15,764 bases of DNA from assembly GCA_900128585.1 (NCBI GenBank), contig LT642511.1, forward strand, positions 1-15,764, written 5' to 3'. A model generated the notes under the pieces. The model ran no database searches and was not told the origin of the DNA. It saw only the letters and a list, made by a program, of their open reading frames with translations. The position numbers were made by a program, and so were the translations under genes. Shown here one piece after another: positions 1 to 6,056 of this stretch. Source of the stretch: Stramenopiles sp. TOSAG23-3 (taxonomy: Eukaryota > Sar). Numbering within the stretch: position 1 is the stretch's first letter; each line of letters starts with the position of its first letter.

Positions 1-2
1 AC

Positions 3-167
3 GACCCGACGATGGACTTCAGTAACAGACGACTAAGAAGGGGAAAAAAAGAATCCATTAACTGCAAGCAAGTAAACATACAGAATTGCAATCATGCTGG
101 AATTTGCACGATGACCACGAACATGTGCTGTGGAAATAAGTGCGGTGCTCCCCCTCCAGCTCCGTAA
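3..167 (+). CDS. C-terminal end of a cysteine-rich protein (5' truncated by window edge)
   Basis: Frame 3 is open from the first bases of the window to a TAA at 165-167, giving 54 codons. The tail is unusually rich in cysteine, with the spacing C-x7-C-x5-C-x6-CC-x3-C-G followed by a short Ala/Pro end (GAPPPAP). This spacing recalls small disulfide-bonded secreted domains; the part C-x5-C-x6-CC-x3-CG is close to the second half of a WAP (four-disulfide core) domain, but the last WAP cysteine is missing. That family suggestion is inference only. The stretch has near-even base composition, unlike the AT-rich spacer that begins around 240, and it would converge tail to tail with the phosphatase gene, which fits the layout elsewhere. 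The ATG at 12 could be a start for a very short protein, but an upstream continuation is more likely. Chance is not excluded for so short a frame. Confidence 0.35.
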   Translation, partial: DPTMDFSNRRLRRGKKESINCKQVNIQNCNHAGICTMTTNMCCGNKCGAPPPAP

Positions 168-397
168 GGCATGGGCGTTTTGGCGGATGGCCAGATGATG
201 GACTACGACAGAGGACTTTTTGTTTCCCACGGTCGATGACCCGAACAAATTTATGAATGTATATACTCTTAGTATAATTTGTTTTTATACTCTTAATAAA
301 TATCTTAATAGAGATTGCGCCGTTTCTGTAAATATCATCGTATTTTTTAGTAAAATTCTTTTTAAAGAAATACCAATGCAAAATTACATTTTCACCT
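168..397. other. Convergent 3' spacer
   Basis: Spacer between the tail of the cysteine-rich frame (+) and the stop of the phosphatase gene (-). The first 70 bases are of mixed composition, then it becomes AT-rich. The word atactctta occurs twice, near 261 and 287, as part of an imperfect AT-rich duplication. No RNA gene or further conserved frame was seen. It does not carry the dispersed element found in the two other convergent spacers. Confidence 0.5.
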
Positions 398-1234
398 TCA
401 AAGGCGACCATACGAAGTTTCCAAACATGAGTTCAAATGTGCAACATTACCGATGTAACGGACAGATATTCTTCCGTCTTTAAACACAAAGAATAACGAG
501 GTAGCAGTGTTCGGGGTTCCGAACGAAACAGGGTGGACAGTGTGATCGTTGGTAACTTTTGAGTCAATGGTGGCGTCTTCCGGGATGTTCATCATTGCTT
601 TTTGCAAATGATCGATAAAGTTTCCGTGCATCACAAAGACTACAATTTTGTTCTCATTCAACTCCCTAAACTCTGCAGACTTTATCCAGTTGGAGACCCC
701 ATTGGCTCTTTCCCGAGATTGAGAATCGCTCTCCCAGCCACTTGCATACCAAGGCCCTTCAGCAGGCAACGCGGACGCGTCGTACCCATAAAGGCGCTCA
801 ATGTCGGGGCGAGAGAAACACTTCCCTGGGCCATCTCGCAGATTTTGTTTATTGATATAGTACACACCTCCCGTTTCATAAATTTGAGGGTGTACGAGCA
901 CATCATATTGCTCTTTGCTGAATGCCTTTGTAATGTTATCTGTAGTGTCCAAAGTCCGCTTAAACGGTGACGTATAAAACCGCAACGTTCTCCCCAACCA
1001 GTCCAACCCACCTCTTATATAATTCCCCAGCTGAACCGCTTCGTCGGCACCCTTTTTTGTCAAATCTGGGTCGTCGATATGAACCTCGCCCCAAAGGCGC
1101 TCAACTTCCGACCTGGGAACATTCTCTTTCGTTATTTTCTCCATCAGAGACTCCCACAAAACGTTGTTTGCGCTTTGACCATGCCGTACAAAGAGCACGG
1201 GTATTCCTCGAAGGTGAGCTTGCGACCCTGCCAT
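398..1234 (-). CDS. Histidine phosphatase / phosphoglycerate-mutase-like protein
   Basis: A 278-residue protein of the histidine phosphatase superfamily (branch 1). Seen directly: the phosphohistidine motif with R17-H18-G19-Q20 directly after a short hydrophobic strand (PVLFV), the second arginine in the SPFKRT segment (R93), a candidate acid/base glutamate in YETGG (E120), and the second histidine in FVMHGN (H203). All four elements of the catalytic pocket are therefore present, so it should be an active phosphatase or phosphomutase. The spacing between E120 and H203 is longer than in the small glycolytic mutases, so glycolytic phosphoglycerate mutase is unlikely and the substrate is unknown. 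No signal peptide or membrane segment is visible, suggesting a soluble cytosolic protein. The ATG at 1234 has a good context (A at -3, G at +4), and the domain begins 11 residues later as expected. The stop is TGA. It is transcribed away from the glycyl-tRNA synthetase across a 0.96 kb spacer. Confidence 0.85.
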   Translation of the reverse strand: MAGSQAHLRGIPVLFVRHGQSANNVLWESLMEKITKENVPRSEVERLWGEVHIDDPDLTKKGADEAVQLGNYIRGGLDWLGRTLRFYTSPFKRTLDTTDNITKAFSKEQYDVLVHPQIYETGGVYYINKQNLRDGPGKCFSRPDIERLYGYDASALPAEGPWYASGWESDSQSRERANGVSNWIKSAEFRELNENKIVVFVMHGNFIDHLQKAMMNIPEDATIDSKVTNDHTVHPVSFGTPNTATSLFFVFKDGRISVRYIGNVAHLNSCLETSYGRL

Positions 1235-1771
1235 TCTTCACTCGTATGAATACACGGTACCAGGTACAGGTCCGGCGCGCGTTGAGGTGTATGAACAAAC
1301 TCTACGCCCCGTAAACGATACAATTGAGAATATTGATCAGATTCTTCAAGTCTTATTGTCAATAGTTGAATATTTGAAAACCCAAAGATCTTCCCCATCA
1401 TGTCTGTTTCAAAAAGGAACAATAATAATATAATTATATATAGACGGTTGTTATATATATTCTATTTCTTTTTATATTATTTATTTTTATTCTTCTTATT
1501 ATTATTATTCGACAGAGAGAGACTCTGTTTGTGTTGTGGTTGTTGTCGTCTTCTTCTTCTTCTTCTCAAAAATAGTACGAGTAGTTAATTTACCACCACC
1601 ACTGGTAGTTGATTTAATTAATGTTATACATTAGGGTTAAAAGAATTGGTTTGTGATCTTTGATCTTTGACTTCTTCTTCTTTCTTTCGTGTGAGTGATC
1701 TCATCATCTCTTCTTCTTCTCTTCTGAAATCTTCTTTTCTGAAAAAATCGCGTATTATTATAGCCATTCGA

Positions 1772-1829
1772 TTTTTCTTTTTTTCTTTTTTTTCTTTTTT
1801 TTCTTTTTTTCTTTTTTTCTTTTTTTCTT
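1772..1829. repeat. Poly-T array with regular C (T7-8C)n
   Basis: Cytosines at 1777, 1785, 1794, 1803, 1811, 1819 and 1827 break a T tract at steps of 8 or 9 bases, giving about seven units of T7-8C. It is a pure pyrimidine strand in the divergent spacer, about 370 bases upstream of the glycyl-tRNA synthetase ATG. It is most likely a slippage-generated minisatellite; such rigid dT tracts also tend to exclude nucleosomes, so a promoter-opening role is possible but inferred. Confidence 0.85.
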
Positions 1830-2143
1830 CATTATATAGTGTATTAAGCTTAAGCTGTATGATATAAATAGACTAACCATCATCACCATTATTCAACATC
1901 ATATCGCATCATCATCAAAACAACTTACTCGTAGCTCGTAGTAGAGCTAATCAAATAATAATAATAATAAATAATAATAATAAAAATGAAATAAAAAAAT
2001 ACAAATAAACAATTTAATGTGATTTATACTTTTGAGGGGAAAAGAGGATGAAGATGAATTAATAGATGGATGAATATAATGCTGCAACGAAAGAAAAGGG
2101 TATTTTATTTATTTAGGAAAAGGAAAACAAAAGTTCAAGTGAA

Positions 2144-2194
2144 TTGATTGCATTACGCTTTTCTCCCACACGTTATATATACACAAGTACTAGA
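2144..2194 (+). promoter_or_regulatory. Possible non-AUG (TTG) start and targeting extension of glycyl-tRNA synthetase
   Basis: The synthetase frame stays open upstream of its first ATG (2195) back to a TAG at 2114-2116. There is no ATG in this stretch, but a TTG at 2144 (G at -3) would add 17 residues. After the initiator these read IALRFSPTRYIYTSTR: three arginines, many hydroxyl and aromatic residues and no acidic residue, which is the composition of a mitochondrial presequence. Yeast GRS1 is known to make its mitochondrial form from an upstream in-frame UUG. The same device here is inference; the extension could be an untranslated leader that is open by chance. Confidence 0.4.
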
Positions 2195-4360
2195 ATGTCT
2201 GCCGAAGAAGTAGACCTGGACGAGATGCGTGCCTCCGTCGCACGACAGGGCGCGAAGGTCCGTGAAATTAAGAAGTCGGGGAATGATGGCTTAGCAGAAG
2301 CCTTGGACATGCTAAAGAAGCTGAAGCTTGATTTGGTCACCGCGGCGGCAGCTCAGGGCTCCGACATTGGCCAAAAGCTGAAGATAGACCGAACCGCCCT
2401 TGATACATGCATGGTAAGGCGTATGTTTGTGGTCCCATCTTTTGAAATATATGGTGGCGTTCGTGGCTTTTACACCTACGGCCCCCCTGGCTGCGCCGTC
2501 AAAGCGAATTTAATCTCGATGTGGAGGCAACACTTTGTGCTCGAGGAAAAGATGCAAGAGATCGAGTGCACCAACTTGATGCCCCACGCGGTTCTCGCAG
2601 CTAGTGGTCACGTCGAGCGTTTCTGCGACCTGATGGTGAAGGACACGGCCAACGGGGACTGTTACCGTGCCGACAAACTCTTGGAAGAACACATTGAAAA
2701 ACTGTTAGGCGATGGCTCTGGCCGCTCTTCCGAGGAGACGTTGGAGCTGGAGCATACGGCCCGGCAGGCGGACGCTTATGGCCCCAGTGAAATGGACGAA
2801 ATTTTCAAAAAGCTCGGAATTGTGTCCCCCCTTGGAAACCCGTTTTCAGAAGCCTTCCCTTTCAACCTTATGTTCAAATCCACCATTGGCCCCGAGGGCA
2901 CCATGGACGGTTACCTCCGACCAGAAACTGCCCAAGGCATTTTTATCAACTTTAACCGACTGCTAGACTGCAACTACGGAAAAATGCCGTTCGCCGCCGC
3001 TCAAATCGGCCAGGCGTACCGCAACGAGATTGCCCCAAGAAATGGACTGTTGAGGGTTCGGGAATTTTGCCAGGCAGAAATCGAACATTTTGTGCACCCA
3101 GAGATGATGGACCACCCGAAGTTCCACACCGTAGCAGGGGACAAACTTGCTCTTTTTCCCAAAGGGAACCAACTTGGCAACGGTCGGATCGAAAAAAATA
3201 TCACGCTGGAAGAAGCGGTGGACAAAGGTATCGTGGACAACCAAACCCTGGCCTATTTCATGGGTCGCTGCGCCGCGTTTCTGTTGAAGGCTGGCATTAA
3301 ACCCCAGTACCTTCGCTTTCGGCAGCACCTGGACACGGAGATGGCGCATTACGCAAAAGATTGTTGGGATGCAGAGATCCTGACTTCCTTTGGTTGGACG
3401 GAGTGCGTTGGTGTCGCATATCGTGGATGTTATGACATTGAATGCCATATGGCAGCAACTAACAAAAAGATGGTTGCAACGTACGTGTACCCCGATGGCC
3501 CCCGAGAAAAGACCGTTGTGAATATGAAAATTGTCAGAAAAGAGATTGGAAAGGCCTTCAAAAAACAATCGAAACCCGTCCAGGAAGCCCTCGCAGCGCT
3601 GTCTCAAGACTTTGGCAAAGCTCTGGAGTTCGAAGCCAAGCTGGCAGCAGATGGAAGCGCCTCCCTCGACACTAGCGATGGCCCAATGACAGTTTTGAGA
3701 AACATGGTGAGTTTCACGGAAGTCACAAAAAAAGTGAATGAGGAAAAGTACACCCCGAGTGTCGTCGAGCCTTCGTTTGGAATTGGTCGTATTTTGTACG
3801 CGCTCATGGAGCAGGCCTTTGACTCCGGCGTTGGCGGGGACGCCGCCCGAACAGTGTTTCGGTTTAACCCGACCATTGCCCCAATCAAGTGCGGCGTGCT
3901 TCCTTTAAGCGCAAATAAATTGTTTTCCCCAACTGTACAGATGCTCTCTACCGCATTGACCAAATTAGGGATGGAGAACAAAGTGGACGAGTCCAGTACT
4001 GCTGTAGGCAGAAGATACGCCCGCATGGACGAGATCGGCGTGCCGTTTGTCGTGACAGTTGACTTTAACACCATTGGGCATAAAGACATCAAGAAAGACG
4101 ATTGCGTTACGATCCGCGAAAGAGATTCCACGAACCAGACACGTGTCCCTCTGCTCAAGGCGCCAGGCCTTATCAACGCCCTCGTAAAAGGACACATCAC
4201 GTTCGAAGAGTTGTGCAGTAAATATGGCGAAGCTGGCGGCTCCAGCACAGCCTACCTTTGTGGCGGCGGAAACAACAACGAAACCGCCAACGTTGTCGTT
4301 GAAAGTGCCAGCCCCGCAGGAAATCGGTTGCTCTTCTCACGCCCCGCGCCTTTGAACTAA
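2195..4360 (+). CDS. GARS: Glycyl-tRNA synthetase, eukaryotic class II homodimeric type
   Basis: Charges tRNA-Gly with glycine using ATP. The 721-residue protein from the ATG at 2195 starts with a WHEP helical-hairpin domain (about residues 4-63, KVREIKKSG and a Lys-rich second helix), a tRNA-affinity appendix found in eukaryotic GlyRS. The class II catalytic core follows: the FEIYGGVRGFYTYGP segment near 83-97, a canonical GHVERFCDLMVKD stretch, motif 2 as YRNEIAPRNGLLRVREF (about 275-291) and motif 3 as EPSFGIGRI (about 525-533). An anticodon-binding domain (about 562-675) contains the GRRYARMDEIGVPF segment. The length matches eukaryotic enzymes. An odd feature is a C-terminal tail of about 45 residues rich in Gly, Asn, Ser and Ala beyond the usual end. 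The ATG at 2195 is the first in frame and opens the WHEP domain directly; a longer non-AUG form is possible (separate entry). No introns are needed. Confidence 0.95.
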   Translation: MSAEEVDLDEMRASVARQGAKVREIKKSGNDGLAEALDMLKKLKLDLVTAAAAQGSDIGQKLKIDRTALDTCMVRRMFVVPSFEIYGGVRGFYTYGPPGCAVKANLISMWRQHFVLEEKMQEIECTNLMPHAVLAASGHVERFCDLMVKDTANGDCYRADKLLEEHIEKLLGDGSGRSSEETLELEHTARQADAYGPSEMDEIFKKLGIVSPLGNPFSEAFPFNLMFKSTIGPEGTMDGYLRPETAQGIFINFNRLLDCNYGKMPFAAAQIGQAYRNEIAPRNGLLRVREFCQAEIEHFVHPEMMDHPKFHTVAGDKLALFPKGNQLGNGRIEKNITLEEAVDKGIVDNQTLAYFMGRCAAFLLKAGIKPQYLRFRQHLDTEMAHYAKDCWDAEILTSFGWTECVGVAYRGCYDIECHMAATNKKMVATYVYPDGPREKTVVNMKIVRKEIGKAFKKQSKPVQEALAALSQDFGKALEFEAKLAADGSASLDTSDGPMTVLRNMVSFTEVTKKVNEEKYTPSVVEPSFGIGRILYALMEQAFDSGVGGDAARTVFRFNPTIAPIKCGVLPLSANKLFSPTVQMLSTALTKLGMENKVDESSTAVGRRYARMDEIGVPFVVTVDFNTIGHKDIKKDDCVTIRERDSTNQTRVPLLKAPGLINALVKGHITFEELCSKYGEAGGSSTAYLCGGGNNNETANVVVESASPAGNRLLFSRPAPLN

Positions 4361-4928
4361 ATGCGATGTTCCCGAAGTTAAGGGATTCTGTTGGGTCTCA
4401 TTGCAGATCCATAATTAATCTATCTTAGTTATCAATCTTATAAGTTTTTAATTATGCGTAGAATAGTAAAATATTATCACTATGAGATGGATGTCATCTA
4501 AAAAAGAAGCTCCTCTCAGAAGGAAGAATCTCATTTCTGTTGGTTTGTTCTTGTTCTTCTTTTTATTATACCAGTATTGCTGCTGTTTTCTTAGTGTCTA
4601 GTGTTGTTCTCTTTGTTGTTCCTGTAAGTTGAAGAATCAGGACTCCATGATCAATGTTGTGTTTATGTTATAATAATAATATTTTACTTAATCTCATCAT
4701 TACAAAAACAAACAACGCACACAATATAACAAAACAAAAAGATTCAAATGCATGAAGAATGCATGTTCGTTCAACATGTTGTATGGATGGGACAAGTCAA
4801 CTTTCAGCTAATAAACGCGCCCGTGCAACACCATTTCAATGCCCAAAATAAGGATTTGTAGATTGCGACAAGAAAGGAACGTTCCGTCCTTGTACAACAC
4901 TATAAGCGAAAAGCATTCCTCTTTGAAA
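4361..4928. other. Tandem spacer between synthetase and GST genes
   Basis: This holds the 3' end of the synthetase transcript and the promoter and leader of the GST gene on the same strand. It is AT-rich, with T-rich tracts around 4545-4625 and an ATA run at 4670-4685. The octamer aatgcatg occurs twice close together (about 4747 and 4758), followed by an imperfect inverted pair around aacatgttg. The last 90 bases are in frame with the GST and begin with an ATG at 4839 (separate entry). No RNA gene was recognised and no clear AATAAA signal was seen after the synthetase. Confidence 0.5.
4839..4928 (+). other. In-frame upstream ATG extension of the GST
   Basis: An ATG at 4839 is in frame with the GST and would add 30 residues, beginning MPKIRICRLRQERN and ending in a Ser/Lys-rich stretch. 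The extension is basic near the start and could act as a mitochondrial presequence, but it has a glutamate at residue 12 and another further on, and its ATG has a poor context (T at -3). The downstream ATG at 4929 has A at -3 and begins the thioredoxin fold directly. Leaky scanning could give two forms. It may equally be an untranslated leader, or be removed by trans-splicing, since a pyrimidine-rich stretch followed by AG (ending near 4906) lies between the two ATGs. Confidence 0.3.
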
Positions 4929-5675
4929 ATGTTAAAGCTCTATGGAGTCCCTGTTAGCCAGCCAGTCCGTGCTGTCGCGTGGGCTCTTGCTTTGAAACAG
5001 GTGCCTTTTCAAATGTGTATGGTCGGGCCTGGTGGAAAAGGAAAAACAGGCACTCGGCACGAGAACTTTAGGAATCTTTCCCCTGCGGGGACAGTGCCAA
5101 TAATTGATGACGGCGGGTATGTGCTCGGAGAATCAAATGCCATTTTAACTTACCTGGCCAACAAATTGTCCTGGAGTGATCTGTATCCACCGCCGTCTAA
5201 CCCAAAATGTCGTGGGGGGGTTGACTGGTACCTGCACTGGCATCATGCAAACATAAGGCCCATGACAAAGAGTGTTTTTGTAAAGTACGTTCGACCAGAT
5301 ATATTTACGAACGAAATTTTCGAAAAAGAAGCTGCGAAAAAGTTCAGCGGCGCCATGCAGCTATTCAACGATGCGCTGCTGGAGCAGAACAAGTATCTAG
5401 TGTCCGAAGGTTTTACACTGGCGGACTTGGTCGCATATTCTGAAGTCGGCCAATACAATTCCACCTATTCCAATTTATATGATTTTTCTCCGTATCCTAA
5501 TGTACAGAGGTGGATGGACCGTATGGGCGACGTTCCGTTCCACGATGAAGTGCATGAGGCGAACAAGTCCCTTGGTGATTTGACACGTTCAGAGGCGGTC
5601 GAAATGAAGGCTATAGTGCAAGCGAACAAAGATTGGGTGAAGACGATGTTGAGCGTCAGCAAAATGACCATGTGA
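4929..5675 (+). CDS. Glutathione S-transferase, theta-like
   Basis: This 248-residue cytosolic-type GST should conjugate glutathione to electrophiles or reduce peroxides. The N-terminal thioredoxin-like domain (about 1-85) opens KLYGVPVSQPVRA, placing a serine (S10) where theta-class enzymes have their catalytic serine. The conserved cis-proline is in GTVPII (P57), and the glutathione gamma-glutamyl binding pair is E68-S69 in GESNAILTYLA. The C-terminal all-helical domain (about 92-248) contains the typical N-capping segment FTLADLVAYSE, with the conserved Asp that holds helix 6. Length and order match theta/omega-like family members. The ATG at 4929 is preferred because the domain starts at once and its context is better than that of the upstream ATG at 4839. 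It follows the synthetase gene on the same strand and converges with the large membrane protein gene. The stop is TGA. Confidence 0.88.
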   Translation: MLKLYGVPVSQPVRAVAWALALKQVPFQMCMVGPGGKGKTGTRHENFRNLSPAGTVPIIDDGGYVLGESNAILTYLANKLSWSDLYPPPSNPKCRGGVDWYLHWHHANIRPMTKSVFVKYVRPDIFTNEIFEKEAAKKFSGAMQLFNDALLEQNKYLVSEGFTLADLVAYSEVGQYNSTYSNLYDFSPYPNVQRWMDRMGDVPFHDEVHEANKSLGDLTRSEAVEMKAIVQANKDWVKTMLSVSKMTM

Positions 5676-5844
5676 AGAGAACCAATATTTTTTTACGGAT
5701 TAGCAAAGAAAGCACATCACATCACACGATGGGGTTCTATACTTTTTAATGACATCATAAATTATTAAGAGAATTATAGTGATTCTTAAAATGTTTTTAC
5801 GTACGTAATTCTTATTTTTCTTATCGTACATTTACGTGCGTTAA

Positions 5845-5940
5845 ATGAAGGAATGTAAACCTCGAATGTTTAGTGGATTTCAGTTCGCAGTGCATTAATT
5901 TTAAAATTACTTAATTAACAGCCAATTTTCTTGTTTTTAA
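5845..5940 (+). repeat. Dispersed ~100-bp element, copy A
   Basis: This shares ordered blocks with 12460-12562 in the same orientation: atgaaggaatg, aaacct with gaatgt, gatttca, ttcgcagt, catt-attttaa and the 20-base block aacagccaattttcttgttt. By eye the two copies are around 80 percent identical with a few short gaps. Neither copy carries a long reading frame. Both sit in a convergent 3' spacer just before the stop side of a minus-strand gene. Confidence 0.85.
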
Positions 5941-5978
5941 AGTTAAATAACCGCCAGTATTTTGTTTTTAAGTTAGAT
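5917..5978 (+). repeat. Imperfect tandem duplication (~30 bp x 2)
   Basis: The unit at 5917-5948 (aacagccaattttcttg then T-rich, agtta) is followed at once by a diverged copy at 5949-5978 (aaccgccagtattttg then T-rich, agtta). It overlaps the end of dispersed element copy A. The corresponding place after copy B is not clearly duplicated, so the duplication is probably local to this site. Confidence 0.7.
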
Positions 5979-6056
5979 CAAGAATTCTATTTCTTAAAAA
6001 CTAGACGCCATCCGCCCGCCTCCCTCCCTGCGAGTATCCTTTTCCGCCAGGCCCCG

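Larger units (their letters stand above)
1235..2194. other. Divergent promoter spacer with microsatellites
   Basis: This 0.96 kb spacer lies between two head-to-head genes (phosphatase on -, glycyl-tRNA synthetase on +), so it should hold both promoters and 5' leaders. From about 1400 it is very AT-rich. It contains a CTT run (about 1549-1567), a T-tract array with a C every 8-9 bases (1772-1829), CAT-rich stretches near 1880-1917 and ATA/AAT runs near 1955-1985. The 1235-1401 part is more balanced and carries an open frame upstream of the phosphatase (see findings). No tRNA or other RNA gene was recognised, and I cannot place a promoter element with confidence. Confidence 0.5.
5676..6056. 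other. Convergent 3' spacer with dispersed element (copy A)
   Basis: AT-rich 381-base spacer between the stops of the GST (+) and the membrane protein (-). It contains a 12-base palindrome ttacgtacgtaa at 5797-5808, copy A of a dispersed element (5845-5940), and an imperfect 30-base tandem duplication at 5917-5978. The last 50 bases before the membrane protein stop are C-rich (gcccgcctccctccctgc). No RNA gene was recognised. Confidence 0.6.

Noticed and set aside
33-248. 71-codon minus-strand frame beginning at a TTG
   Set aside because: No ATG near the start, no recognisable domain, and it is opposite the cysteine-rich plus frame.
58-411. 117-codon minus-strand frame downstream of the phosphatase
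   Set aside because: Half of it is AT-rich spacer encoding Ile/Lys/Asn/Tyr, it overlaps the phosphatase stop in another frame, and the plus-strand cysteine-rich frame better explains the composition at 1-167.
2963-4248. Two 214-codon minus-strand frames opposite glycyl-tRNA synthetase
   Set aside because: Both lie entirely inside the synthetase, whose motif 2 and motif 3 are intact on the plus strand; they are shadow frames.
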